A stretch of 64,000 bases of DNA from assembly GCF_021735935.1 (NCBI RefSeq), contig NZ_WMDZ01000001.1, positions 1,364,001 through 1,428,000 of the forward strand, given 5' to 3'. The stretch comes from Sulfitobacter sp. M39. Lineage in GTDB: Bacteria > Pseudomonadota > Alphaproteobacteria > Rhodobacterales > Rhodobacteraceae. Shown piece after piece: positions 47,906-58,500 of this stretch (its first letter is position 1; each line of letters opens with the position of its first letter). Below the pieces are notes generated by a model. It did not search any database and was not told where the DNA came from. It saw only the letters and a program-made list of their open reading frames with translations. The translations under genes were made by a program, and so were the position numbers.

Positions 47906-49543
47906 TTAATTGCCAGCGCTTTCCATTTTGCGATGTGCGATGGTTTCTTCCAGCCAGCCGATCTTCATCTCGGGAACAGAGCTCAGCAGCAGGTCGGTAT
48001 AGTCGTCAAAGGGCGGTGACAGCACCTGACTTTTGGTGCCATACCGCACAACTTCGCCCTGATACATCACAGCGATACTGTCTGCGATGGCTTTTACCGT
48101 TGCCAGATCGTGGGTGATGAACAGATAGGCGACATCCTCGATCTTTTGCAGGTTCAACAGCAGCTTGAGGATCCCATCCGCCACCAGCGGGTCAAGCGCG
48201 CTTGTCACCTCGTCGCAGATGATCAGCTTGGGCTTTGCGGCCAGCGCACGGGCGATGCAGACACGTTGTTTCTGCCCGCCCGACAGCTCTGCCGGATAGC
48301 GGTCCTGAAACCCGTCGCCCAATTCGATCTCGTCCAGCAGTTCCTGAATACGCTTCTGCTTTGCCTTGCCTTTCAGCCCGAAATAAAACTCAAGCGGGCG
48401 GCCGATGATGGTGCCCACGGTCTGGCGCGGGTTCATCGCGGTATCGGCCATCTGGTAGATCATCTGCATCTCGCGCAGGTCTTCCAGCGGGCGTTGCGCC
48501 AGCGCGGGCGACAGCTCGCGCCCGTCAAATGTGATCGTCCCGTCGCTTGGGGGCAGCAGGCCGGTGATCACGCGGGCCAGTGTGGATTTGCCCGAGCCGG
48601 ATTCCCCCACAACGGCCAAAGTTTGGCCCGGGTGAATGTCGACGTTGATCTTCTTGAGCACGTCGAAATCCGTGCCCGCATAGCGGGCGGTGACGTTTTC
48701 GACCCGTAGAACAGGGGTGTCGGTCGGCGTCTTTTCCTCGTGGCGGATCGACCGGACGGAAACCAGCGCCTGCGTGTACTCTTCTTTGGGCGCGTTGATG
48801 ATCTGATCAACGGTGCCGTATTCGACCATATCCCCTTGTTGCAGCACCATAATATGATCGCTGACCTGTGCCACCACCGCGAGGTCATGGGTGATATAGA
48901 GCGCGGCAACGCCGGTGGCGGCGATGGCTTCTTTGATGGCGGCCAGCACGTCGATCTGCGTGGTCACATCCAGTGCCGTGGTGGGTTCGTCAAAGACCAC
49001 CAGATCGGGCTGCGGACACAGTGCCAGCGCGGTCATGCAGCGTTGCAACTGCCCGCCAGACACCTGGTGCGGGTAGCGGTTCCCAATGGTTTCAGGGTCC
49101 GGCAGACCAAGCTTGCGGAACAGATCAACCGCGCGTTCCTCGGCCTCGGCCTTGGTAAACTTGTTCTGATAGATCGCGGCTTCGGTCACCTGATCCATGA
49201 TCTTTTTCGCGGGGTTGAAAGACGCTGCCGCGGATTGCGAGACATAGGTTACCTCGGCCCCGCGCAGGCGGCGGACGGCGCGCAGACGCTCCTTGAGGAT
49301 GTCCCGCCCGTTGACCCAGACCTCGCCGCCGGTGATCTCTACCCCGCCGCGGCCATAGGCCATCGCGGCCAGCCCGATTGTGGATTTACCGGCCCCGGAT
49401 TCCCCGATCAGCCCCAGCACCTTGCCGGGTTGCAGATCAAAGTCGACGCCATGCACGATCTTGATGTCAATCGGCTTTTCGCCGGGCGGATAGGCGGTCG
49501 CGCCGATTTTCAGGCCGCGTACCTTGAGAAGTGGCTCGGTCAT
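47906..49543 (-). CDS. ABC transporter ATPase, two fused nucleotide-binding domains (peptide type)
   Basis: A 545-residue fusion of two oligopeptide/dipeptide-type ATPases (DppD-DppF-like). First domain: Walker A GESGAGKST at 47-55, signature VSGGQLQR, Walker B LVVFDEPTTALD. Second: GESGSGKST, LSGGQKQR and LIICDEVTSALD. Its ATG at 49543 overlaps the permease stop (ATGA). It powers the two permeases and the substrate-binding protein encoded just upstream. Confidence 0.93.
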   Translation of the reverse strand: MTEPLLKVRGLKIGATAYPPGEKPIDIKIVHGVDFDLQPGKVLGLIGESGAGKSTIGLAAMAYGRGGVEITGGEVWVNGRDILKERLRAVRRLRGAEVTYVSQSAAASFNPAKKIMDQVTEAAIYQNKFTKAEAEERAVDLFRKLGLPDPETIGNRYPHQVSGGQLQRCMTALALCPQPDLVVFDEPTTALDVTTQIDVLAAIKEAIAATGVAALYITHDLAVVAQVSDHIMVLQQGDMVEYGTVDQIINAPKEEYTQALVSVRSIRHEEKTPTDTPVLRVENVTARYAGTDFDVLKKINVDIHPGQTLAVVGESGSGKSTLARVITGLLPPSDGTITFDGRELSPALAQRPLEDLREMQMIYQMADTAMNPRQTVGTIIGRPLEFYFGLKGKAKQKRIQELLDEIELGDGFQDRYPAELSGGQKQRVCIARALAAKPKLIICDEVTSALDPLVADGILKLLLNLQKIEDVAYLFITHDLATVKAIADSIAVMYQGEVVRYGTKSQVLSPPFDDYTDLLLSSVPEMKIGWLEETIAHRKMESAGN

Positions 49544-50355
49544 CCGCGGCCCCCTTTCAGCGATGTGGTGCGGTTCAAAATCCAGTCCGCAACAAGGTTG
49601 ATAGAGATGCAAAGCGTGGCGATGGCATAGGCAGGATACAAGGCCGCCTGAATGCCGTAGTTGATGCCTTCCTTGTTCTCTTTCACGATGCCGCCCCAGT
49701 CGGCTTGAGGGGGTTGCACGCCCAGACCCAGAAACGACAGCGTCGACACAAAGAGCACCGCAAAGATAAACCGCAGGCCCATCTCGGCGATCAGCGGCGA
49801 CAGCGCGTTCGGCAGGGTTTCACGGAAAATGATCCAGCCGATCTTCTCACCGCGCAGGCGGGCGGCTTCGACATAGTCCATCACGGTGATGTCCACGGCC
49901 ACAGCGCGCGCAAGACGGTAGACACGGGTGCTGTCCAGCAGACCCATCAGGATAATCAGGATCGGCACGGTGGTCGGCATAACCGACAGCACGACAAGCG
50001 CAAAGATCAGCGACGGGATCGACATGATCAGATCGACAAAGCGCGAAATGACTTGGTCGACCCAACCGCCGGATACGGCTGCGAAGAAGCCCAGAATGGA
50101 CCCCAGCGTAAAGCTGAGGATGGTGGCTGCAGTGGCGATAAAGATCGTGGTGCGCCCGCCGTAGATCATGCGCGACAGCAGATCACGCCCGATGCTGTCG
50201 GTGCCCAGTAGGAACTCCGACGACGAAGGCTCCCACACGTCGCCGACGATTTCAGCCATGCCATAGGGGGCGAGCCAAGGGGCAAAGACGGCCATGATGA
50301 AATAGACGCTGGTAAAGAACAGGCCGATCATGGCGGAGATAGGAATGTTTTTCAT
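49540..50355 (-). CDS. ABC transporter permease, DppC type
   Basis: A 271-residue inner-membrane permease with a first helix ISAMIGLFFTSVYFIMAVFA, an N-terminal OppC-like block (FLLGTDSIGRDLLSRMIYG) and an EAA loop DYVEAARLRGEKIGW. GGGAG just before the ATG at 50355 supports that start; the frame is open to 50373. It pairs with the DppB-type permease 133 bases upstream. Confidence 0.93.
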   Translation of the reverse strand: MKNIPISAMIGLFFTSVYFIMAVFAPWLAPYGMAEIVGDVWEPSSSEFLLGTDSIGRDLLSRMIYGGRTTIFIATAATILSFTLGSILGFFAAVSGGWVDQVISRFVDLIMSIPSLIFALVVLSVMPTTVPILIILMGLLDSTRVYRLARAVAVDITVMDYVEAARLRGEKIGWIIFRETLPNALSPLIAEMGLRFIFAVLFVSTLSFLGLGVQPPQADWGGIVKENKEGINYGIQAALYPAYAIATLCISINLVADWILNRTTSLKGGRG

Positions 50356-50488
50356 GGGTTCGCTCCCAAACAAATGAATGGGTCAACGTCAGGTGGCGAT
50401 ACGGGCATGCGGCAGGGGGTCGCGTCGGTGCAAAGCTGAACTGCGGCCCCGTGCGTCGCGCATTGCCTCGGGGGGAGATGCGCGGCGC

Positions 50489-51445
50489 TCATTTGGGATG
50501 CCTCAGCCGCGGGTTGGCAAGGATCGACACGATGTCGGCCACAAGGTTCAACCCGATATAGACGGCGGCAAAGATCAGACCGCAGGCCTGCACCACGGGC
50601 ACGTCTCGTTTGCTGACGTGATCGACCAGATATTGCCCCATGCCGGGATAGGCAAAGACGACCTCTACCACCACGACGCCGACGACCAGATAGGCGAGGT
50701 TCAGCATCACCACATTGACGATCGGGGCGATGGCGTTGGGGAAGGCATGCTTGCGGATAATCTTGAGCATGCCCAAGCCCTTAAGCTCGGCTGTTTCGAT
50801 ATAGGCCGATTGCATGACATTCAGGATCGCAGCGCGGGTCATGCGCATCATATGCGCCAGAACGACCAGCGTCAGCACCATCACCGGAATGGCAATCGCG
50901 TTCAGCTTGGCCCCGAGGCTCATACTGTCATTGATGATCGCCACCGACGGAAACAGCCGCCATTTGATCGCCACCCAATAGATCAGCACATAGCCGATCA
51001 TGAATTCCGGGATAGAGATCGTGGTCAGCGTGACGGCAGAAATCAGCTTGTCGGGCCAGCGGTCTTTGTAGCGCACGGCCAGCAGACCCAGAAAGATCGC
51101 CAGCGGCACAGAGATTGCGGCAGCCCAGAAGGCGAGGAAAAGCGTGTTCTTCAGACGCCCGCCAAGGCTTTCTGCGATATCGCGGCCATTGGTCAGCGCG
51201 GTGCCCAAGTCTCCTTGAAGCACGCCGCCCAGCCAAGCGAAATAGCGGGTCATGGCGGGATCGTTCATGCCAAGCTCTCGGCGCAGGTTCGCAAGCGCTT
51301 CGGGCGTGGCGGATTGACCTAAAATGGATTGTGCCACGTCGCCGGGCAAAATCGAGGTGCCTACGAAGATCAGGATCGACGCGGCAAAGAGGAGCAGAAG
51401 GCCCAACGCTAAGCGTTGGGCGATCAGTTTGACGATGGGATGCAT
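50489..51445 (-). CDS. ABC transporter permease, DppB type
   Basis: A 318-residue membrane permease with the DppB-type N-terminal helix (LLLLFAASILIFVGTSILPGD), a periplasmic part and an EAA loop YIETAELKGLGMLKIIRKHA, then YLVVGVVVVEVVFAYPGMGQ. It follows the substrate-binding protein gene by 14 bases. A gap of 133 bases separates it from the DppC-type gene; no feature was recognised there. Confidence 0.93.
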   Translation of the reverse strand: MHPIVKLIAQRLALGLLLLFAASILIFVGTSILPGDVAQSILGQSATPEALANLRRELGMNDPAMTRYFAWLGGVLQGDLGTALTNGRDIAESLGGRLKNTLFLAFWAAAISVPLAIFLGLLAVRYKDRWPDKLISAVTLTTISIPEFMIGYVLIYWVAIKWRLFPSVAIINDSMSLGAKLNAIAIPVMVLTLVVLAHMMRMTRAAILNVMQSAYIETAELKGLGMLKIIRKHAFPNAIAPIVNVVMLNLAYLVVGVVVVEVVFAYPGMGQYLVDHVSKRDVPVVQACGLIFAAVYIGLNLVADIVSILANPRLRHPK

Positions 51446-51459
51446 AAGCTGGGTTTACC

Positions 51460-53064
51460 TTATGCGTCTTTGACCCAGCATTTGATCCCGGCTTTGTTGT
51501 TGGACAACTCGGCGTTGGGATCTTCGACCCAGCCGCCGACATTGTTGGCGACACCATCCACAAAGTCGTTGAACATCGGCAGGATCAACCCGCCTTCGTC
51601 GCGGATCATCTGACCCATCTTGGAGTAGGTCTCTCTGCGCTTGGCCTCGTCCAGCTCGGCGCGGGCCGACAGCAGCATCTCGTCGAACTCGGGGCGTTTC
51701 CAGCGGGTGTCGTTCCAGTCCGCGGTCGACAGATAGGCGGTCGAATACATCTGGTCCTGTACCGGACGGCCACCCCAGTAAGAGGCGCAGAACGGCTGTT
51801 TGTTCCAGACCTCGGACCAGTAGCCATCGTTCGGCTCGCGTTTGATCTCAAGCGGGATACCGGCGGCTTTGGCGGATTCCTGGAACAGCGATGCCGCATC
51901 GACCGCACCGGGGAAGGCACCGTCTGCAACGCGCAGGATGATCGGGCTGCCATCATGACCGGAGGCGGCGTAATGCTCTTTAGCCTTCTCGATGGAGTGT
52001 TCGCGCTGCGGGATGGATTCATCGAACAGCGGATAAGAGGCGTTGATCGGCATGTCGTTCCCGATGGTGCCGTAGCCGCGCAGGATCTTGTCGACCATTT
52101 CCTCGCGGTTGATCGCATATTTCAGCGCCAGACGCAGGTCGTTGTTGTCGAACGGTGCAGTGTCGACATGGGCGATAAACACATAGTGGCCACGACCGGC
52201 AACGGATTTCACCGTCAGGTTGGGCGCGCGGTCCAGCAGGGCGGCGACCTTGGGATCAACGCGGTTGATCATGTTGACCTGACCCGACTGCAGCGCCGCG
52301 GTACGCGCGGTGGCATCGTTCAGCACCAGCACTTCGTTATAGTCGGTAAAGCCGCGGTTGTCGGCGTCCCAGTAGTTTTCGTTGCGCGTAAAGCCGTGGC
52401 GCACGCCGGGCTCGTCAACTTCCAGCGTGTAGGGGCCGGTGCCGATGCCCGCGCCAGGGTTGTCCATGCCGCCATCGGGCTGGATCATCAGGTGGTAGTC
52501 GGCCAGCAGATAGGGAAGGTCAGCGTTGCCGACGCCCAGTTCAACGATGAAGTTGTCGCCATCGACCTTCATGTTCTCGATGCCGCGCATGATGCCCAAG
52601 GCACCGGATTGGCTGTTTTCATCCGAATGGCGCTGCATGGTTTTCAGCACGTCTTCGGGGGTCATTTCTTTGCCGTTGTGGAACTGGATGCCCTTGCGGA
52701 TCTTGAACGCCCAGGTTTTTGCATCGGCCGAGGCCTCGTAGCTTTCGGCCATGCGGTTTTCGATTTTCCCGTTGGGATCGACTTCGACAAGGCTTTCGTA
52801 CAGGTGGCGCAGGTTGTTCAGCGGCACTTCGGAGGCGGTCAGCGCGGGATCGAGCGTGTTGGTGGATTCACCGCCCGACGACCCGATTTTCAGCGTGCCA
52901 CCGCGAACCGGTGCTTCGTGGGCCGCAGCCTGCGCATGGTTCGCCAACATCGAGTTGGCGACGGCGGCTGTCACGCCCAAAGCAGCGGCGCGCCCGACGA
53001 ATTCGCGGCGTGTCATAGTGCCCTTGGCCACTTGGCCAGTCATATGTTTCAGTTGATCATCCAT
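51460..53064 (-). CDS. ABC transporter substrate-binding protein, peptide type
   Basis: A 534-residue periplasmic binding protein of family 5 (dipeptide/oligopeptide). The N-terminus has TMTRREFVGRAAALG, a twin-arginine-like export signal, with cleavage probably after ANHAQA. GTLKIGSSGGESTNTLDPAL begins the mature fold, and NNLRHLYESLVEVD and YEASADAKTWAFKIRKGIQF follow, the family-5 signature region. Its ligand is probably a peptide, but nickel or an opine is possible in this family. It is the first gene of the transporter unit. Confidence 0.92.
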   Translation of the reverse strand: MDDQLKHMTGQVAKGTMTRREFVGRAAALGVTAAVANSMLANHAQAAAHEAPVRGGTLKIGSSGGESTNTLDPALTASEVPLNNLRHLYESLVEVDPNGKIENRMAESYEASADAKTWAFKIRKGIQFHNGKEMTPEDVLKTMQRHSDENSQSGALGIMRGIENMKVDGDNFIVELGVGNADLPYLLADYHLMIQPDGGMDNPGAGIGTGPYTLEVDEPGVRHGFTRNENYWDADNRGFTDYNEVLVLNDATARTAALQSGQVNMINRVDPKVAALLDRAPNLTVKSVAGRGHYVFIAHVDTAPFDNNDLRLALKYAINREEMVDKILRGYGTIGNDMPINASYPLFDESIPQREHSIEKAKEHYAASGHDGSPIILRVADGAFPGAVDAASLFQESAKAAGIPLEIKREPNDGYWSEVWNKQPFCASYWGGRPVQDQMYSTAYLSTADWNDTRWKRPEFDEMLLSARAELDEAKRRETYSKMGQMIRDEGGLILPMFNDFVDGVANNVGGWVEDPNAELSNNKAGIKCWVKDA

Positions 53065-53195
53065 GATGAGAATTCCCTGTTTGAGGTGATACTTCCACGC
53101 ATTGTTGCGCAGGTTTTTTATTTACTGGTGGCACGACGTTAAGCATTTAATCCCGTGTCGCAAGTATTAATACCGGCGGCTAGATGACGAGCCTG

Positions 53196-55259
53196 TTACA
53201 TAAAGTGTCGTTTAATGTCATCCCTCACGTCGCGTTTATATATCAATTTGTCGTTTTCATACGCCTCGAGGCGTGCAGTCAGGTGGAAATGGGTCGCATC
53301 CGACCACATTTCCGATCGGGTTTCTGTCCGCAGGATGATGTCGTCACGCTCTATTTCTTCGGTCCAATGACAGGTGCCTTTTGCGGAGAGCGGATCGTCG
53401 GGGTGAATGGACCATGTCTCGCGTGCGATAGTGCCCGCTATTAGACCGTGGTCCGCGTCACGCAGCTTGCCGAAGTCATCCTCGATGATCAGGGAAACCG
53501 TGCCGGTGACGCGGTCGATCTCTTGGCGGCGAATGTGGTTCTCGGGGCGCAGGGTCTCTGTCTCCCACGGGGCGGCAGAGGTGGGCGGGGCAAAGCTGTA
53601 TTCGTCCCCGCCGCCGGTGGGGCGCTGCGGCAGGTCGATCTGGCCTGACGACAGCGCGACTTCTGCCGCTTCGGGCGCAGGCCAGAGCAGGGGCCAATAG
53701 GCGGTAGAGATCGACACCCGCAGCCGGTGCCCCTTGGGGATGCGATAGGCGATGTGGTCAAGGTCCAGCGTGATGTCGGTCATAGCACCGGGCGCCATCG
53801 CCTGCGGATGTTCGGCGCTGTCGCGATGGGACAGGTTCAGCACGCCATAGGTGATCCGCGCCGAGGCCCCATCAGGGTGGATATGGTTCAACCGCACGGC
53901 GATCTGGCCCTGTGGTTTGTCGCAGGCCAGACGTAGGCGCAGGCGCGGCGCGCCAAGGATGTCCATCTGCTCCGCCAAGGGATCGCTGTCAAAACAGACG
54001 GACAGCGCATCGTCCTGCCGTTGGTCGCCGGGCATTTCTGGGCCAAGCCAGATCGCGCAGTATTCACCGCCATCCGCCCCACAATGCGCGGGGGAGGCGA
54101 CGCTGCGGTCCAGCGGGCCAGCGGTGTCGTGCAGGCCCTCATCCGTCAGATGTAGCGTCTTGGTGGGCAAATGCGACGTCGCGCCTGTGGATTCGGTGAT
54201 CCAGCGTCCCGGCCGTTCATGCGTCCATGTGGCGGGGCGCATGCCGTCCATCAGATACGCGCGATAATCGGGGTCGTCCTCGACGCCAGTGTCGATCCCC
54301 TTGAGCCACCGATCCCACCAGCGCAGCGCTTCTTGCAGAAAGCCGATACGGGGTTCGGGGATGGCGAAATGCGGGTATTTATGCACCCAAGGCCCAACGA
54401 TTCCCTTCGCACCGGGCAAGGCTTCAACCAGTTGCGGCACCGCGTTTTTGTAGGAATCGCCCCAGCCCCCAACGGCCAGCACCTTGGCCTTGAGCGCGCT
54501 GTAATCCTCGATCACCGACCCTTGCTTCCAATAGGCGTCGCGCGACTGGTGGCGCAGCCATAAGGCGGACAGAAACGGTTCTGCCTCCAGCCGCTCCAAC
54601 CACATCTCGCGCCAGTCGGGGCGCAGGGCGGGATCGGGCGCGCGGCTTGAAAAGGACCACATCGTTGCCCCCCAGCCAAGGTTTTCATTCAGCAGACACC
54701 CGCCCTTATAGTGGATGTCATCGGCAAAGCGGTCGACGGTGGAACACAGAGTAATCACCGCTTTAAGCGGTTCGGGCGCATGTGCCGCGACCTGCAGTCC
54801 GTTAAAGCCGCCCCAGCTGATGCCCATCATACCCACCGTCCCGCTGCACCAAGGTTGCGCGGCAAGCCAGTCGATCACCTCTATGCAGTCGGCCTGTTCC
54901 TGAGGGGTGTATTCATCCTCCATCACGCCATAGCTGTCGCCATTGCCGCGCATATCGACCCGCACGCAGGCATAGCCGCGTTCAGCAAACCAAGGGTGGG
55001 TCAGCGCATCCCGTGCGGTGGTGCCGTCGCGTTTGCGGTAGGGGAGGTATTCGAGAATCACAGGCACCGGCGCGGCATCGGAATTTTCCGGCCGCCAGAC
55101 TCGCGCGGAAAGCCGGCATCCATCCGAGAGGGTGATGCCCATGTCAGGGTCTTCGATCAGTGATAGCGGGGTGTTCTGGGCGGTATCCATGATGGGAAAG
55201 TCGTGGCGCAGACCGGCCTTGTCAACCGCTTGCACGGCCCCGAACCACCAGGCCCTCAT
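53196..55259 (-). CDS. CocE/NonD family hydrolase (peptidase S15-like)
   Basis: A 687-residue alpha/beta hydrolase with a C-terminal jelly-roll (PepX C-type, about 420-560). Seen: ILEYLPYRKRDGT, RVDMRGNGDSYGVMEDEYT, and the nucleophile elbow GISWGGFNG. Family members include X-prolyl dipeptidyl peptidases and cocaine esterase. It is upstream of the peptide ABC transporter on the same strand, separated by 131 bases, so a role in peptide or ester cleavage is plausible. AGGAA lies about six bases before the ATG at 55259. No signal peptide is clear, so location is probably cytoplasmic. Confidence 0.87.
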   Translation of the reverse strand: MRAWWFGAVQAVDKAGLRHDFPIMDTAQNTPLSLIEDPDMGITLSDGCRLSARVWRPENSDAAPVPVILEYLPYRKRDGTTARDALTHPWFAERGYACVRVDMRGNGDSYGVMEDEYTPQEQADCIEVIDWLAAQPWCSGTVGMMGISWGGFNGLQVAAHAPEPLKAVITLCSTVDRFADDIHYKGGCLLNENLGWGATMWSFSSRAPDPALRPDWREMWLERLEAEPFLSALWLRHQSRDAYWKQGSVIEDYSALKAKVLAVGGWGDSYKNAVPQLVEALPGAKGIVGPWVHKYPHFAIPEPRIGFLQEALRWWDRWLKGIDTGVEDDPDYRAYLMDGMRPATWTHERPGRWITESTGATSHLPTKTLHLTDEGLHDTAGPLDRSVASPAHCGADGGEYCAIWLGPEMPGDQRQDDALSVCFDSDPLAEQMDILGAPRLRLRLACDKPQGQIAVRLNHIHPDGASARITYGVLNLSHRDSAEHPQAMAPGAMTDITLDLDHIAYRIPKGHRLRVSISTAYWPLLWPAPEAAEVALSSGQIDLPQRPTGGGDEYSFAPPTSAAPWETETLRPENHIRRQEIDRVTGTVSLIIEDDFGKLRDADHGLIAGTIARETWSIHPDDPLSAKGTCHWTEEIERDDIILRTETRSEMWSDATHFHLTARLEAYENDKLIYKRDVRDDIKRHFM

Positions 55260-55557
55260 TGATTATTCCTGTGTAAAATTAATTGGTTAATATTTCAGCG
55301 ACGTTAATAAAGATTAACGAATTCCCGTCCTGATAGAAACTGTGGCCGCGCTGCACTGTTGAAATAAGGCAAGAATGTGGCGCTCCACTTTAACCTTGGC
55401 TTTTATGTGTCTAAGCGGCTACCTTCTGCCTCAATAATACGTTTCGTTTTTTACGACGGACATAATCAGGCGGCTGCACGATGCGATCAACGCGTTGGCG
55501 GTCATAAAATTTCTCAGGTGTCGCGCGCAGAATGCGCACCGAGGTGGAGCAGATATT
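55260..55557. promoter_or_regulatory. AT-rich promoter region of the adhesin locus
   Basis: About 298 bases without a gene. The first 60 are AT-rich with several TTAA elements, including the inverted repeat GTTAAT-AAAG-ATTAAC at 55303-55318. No protein, RNA or known operator was recognised in the rest. Confidence 0.45.
55303..55318. promoter_or_regulatory. inverted repeat upstream of the adhesin gene
   Basis: GTTAATAAAGATTAAC has perfect 6-base arms around AAAG. The TTAA pair is separated by six bases, one less than the CtrA consensus, so the binding protein is uncertain. Confidence 0.35.
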
Positions 55558-58500
55558 ATGAAGACGATAGATTTCGTCGTTCGCGATCAAGCGGGCGCAT
55601 TGCAACGTGGCACGGTTGCCGAAAATGCAAACTTCCATGTTATCCAAGCGACATCAGGTCAGGAAATCTCGCTGAACCTGCGTCAGACCGATTTCCAGTC
55701 GCATCAGCGGTCGGGCAACGACCTTGTGCTCACGCTGAATGACGGGTCGGTCATCACCATCGAGAATTACTTTAACGAAACCGGTGCCGCGAACCGCCTG
55801 TTCATTTCATCGGACGGCTATCTGAACGAAGTCGCATTCGTCGAGGCTGAAGGTGGCGGGCTTTATGCGCAATACGGTCCCACCGAGCAGTGGGGCAAAT
55901 GGAGCCCCTCTGACGATCTGATCTATTTGGGCCGCAGCGATGTGGCGTCTGTGCCGGGCGGTGTCATGCCGGGCGCGGGTGACGACGAAGTGTCGATGTT
56001 GGCAGCGCCCTTGCTGGGCGGCGTCGTTGGCGGTGGTGGTGCAGCGGCAGCTGCCGGCGCGGCGGTTGTCGGTGGTGCAGCTGTCATCGGTGGCGGCGGC
56101 GGTGGCGGCAATGGCGGCAGCCCTTCGGTCGCACCTCCGTTCGTGAACGAACCCGAAGCAACCGGCACGGTCGGCGGCGACGGCGCGGTAGAGCAGGTCG
56201 TTGTCACCGGTGGCGGCGAGCCCGGGTCCGACGTGGTGGTCACCATCGGCGATAAAGAAGTCACAACAACAGTTGGCGACGACGGCACATTCGAAGCCGT
56301 GTTCGAAGGCGATAATTTCCCCGACGATGGCAGCTATGAAGCCGAGGTCGTCGTGACCACGGACGGCAATGAGATCGTGCTCGACGGGCCGAGCTTTGTC
56401 ATCGACACCACAGCGCCCACGGTCACCATGTCCGAAGGCACGCAGAGTGTCGGCGACTTCTTTAACGGTGAATCCTTTGCAAATGGCGTCACGCTGACCG
56501 GGAACGGTGAAGCAGGGGCGACCGTTGACGTGACCGTCGCGGATGTCACCCGCAGCACCACCGTGGGCGAAGACGGCACATGGTCCGTCACATTCGAAGC
56601 CGGCACGCTGGAAGGTGGCGAATACGAGACAGACGTGCTGATCAAGACCACCGATCAATACGGCAATACCTCGACCACGACCGAAACGCTGGTGGTAGAT
56701 ACCATCGCACCGACCGTCGCCGTAACATCAGGCACGCAATCCGTGGGCGACAGCTATAACGCCGCATCGTTTGGCAACGGCGTCACCCTGAACGGCACGG
56801 GCGAGCCCGGTTCGACCGTACAGCTGACCATCGGTGGCATCACCCGCAATGCGACTGTGGGCGACAACGGCACATGGTCCGCGACATGGCAGGCGGGCAC
56901 CTTGCCCGAAGGCGAATACGTCAGCGACGTCACCATCGTGACAACCGACGCGTTCGGCAACAGCTCCACCTCGACCGAGCAGCTGGTCGTCGATACCGTC
57001 TCTGAAGTCGCGATTGCGGCGGATACCGTCGAAGTTGACGGCGTGATCAACGCGGCAGAGCGTGGCGACGGCGTGACGCTGACCGGCACATCGCAGCCCG
57101 GGTCGACCGTTCAGGTCACCTTTGGGGGTGTGACCCGTGAAGCGGTGGTTGATGCAAACGGCAACTGGTCCGCAGATTTCGCGGCCTCCGAAATTCCAAC
57201 GGGCGAGACAACGGCGACAGTGACCGCAGTCGCGACCGATGCGGCAGGCAACACGGCCACCGCAACTGGCCAAGTCGATGTCGATACCTTGGTCAACAAC
57301 CTCGCCTTCACCGGCCAGACCGGCGGCAGCGACGGGGTCGTGAACGCGGCAGAGGCGGCGCAGGGCATCGTGATGACCGGCACGGTTGAACCCGGCTCGA
57401 CTGTTATGGTCCAGCTTGGCCAGGTGTCGCGCGCGGCCACGGTTGCGGCGGACGGCACATGGACCGTCAGCTTCGCCCCTAGCGACATCCCCGCAGGCAC
57501 CTATACCAGCACAATGACCGCCACCGCCACCGACGCGGCAGGTAACGTTGATAGCGTGTCGCAGTCTGTTTCAGTCGATACCGAAGCCGGTTCGCTGACC
57601 ATCAGCCCGCTGCCCGTTGAGGGCGACGACGTGGTCAACGCGGCCGAGGCAAGCGAAGGTGTGGCCATCTCGGGCACCGCCGATGCAGGTGCCACGGTGC
57701 AGGTCACCTTGGCCGGTGTCACGCACACGGTCGTGGCAAATGGCAGCGGTCAGTGGACCGCGTATTATGCTGCGGGCGAAGTTGCCCAAGGCGTCTATAC
57801 CGCCGACATCACCGCAACCACGACCGACGCGGCGGGCAACAGCCGCAGCGCCTCCGACAGCGTGCGCGTGGATACGCGCGTCGACAACCTGTCGCTGAAC
57901 ACCGTCGAAGGCGATGACATCGTGAGCGGGGCAGAGCGTCTGGCGAATGGCGGCGTTCTGGTCACCGGCACCTCTGAAGTCGGGTCATCTGTCGTCGTGT
58001 CGCTTGGCACGGCGTCGGTGAACGGCGCGGTGGATGCGAATGGCAACTGGTCCGTCACCTTTGCACCGGGTCAAGTGCCCGAGGGCACGATCAACACCAC
58101 CGTGTCGGTCAAGGCAACGGATGCCGCGGGCAACTCTGCCACGGCAAGCCACGCGGTGCTGATCGACACGGTCGTGGATCCGCTCGACATGAACCAAGCG
58201 GGCGGCAACGACGCTGTGGTCAGCGCACGCGAAGCCCAGACCGGCATTGATCTGAACGGTCAGGTCGAAGCTGGATCTAGCGTTGTGGTCAACTTTGACG
58301 GTACCAACTACACCGCCTTTGTGGACGGTGCGGGCAACTGGTCGGTCACGATCCCGCCTTCGGAAATCCGTCAGGGCACCTATGACGCCGACATCTCTGT
58401 CACCGCGACGGACCATGTGGGCAACATCGCGTCGATCACCGACACGCTGGCCATCGATACCTATGCGCCCGAAGGCCCCGTCATCGCGTCCTACACCCGC

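Noticed and set aside
55304..55317. CtrA binding site before the adhesin gene
   Set aside because: The two TTAA elements are six bases apart, not seven, so the CtrA consensus is not met.
56155..58480. CRISPR array or satellite DNA
   Set aside because: The repeat units are long, in frame and diverged, and encode Ig-like domains.
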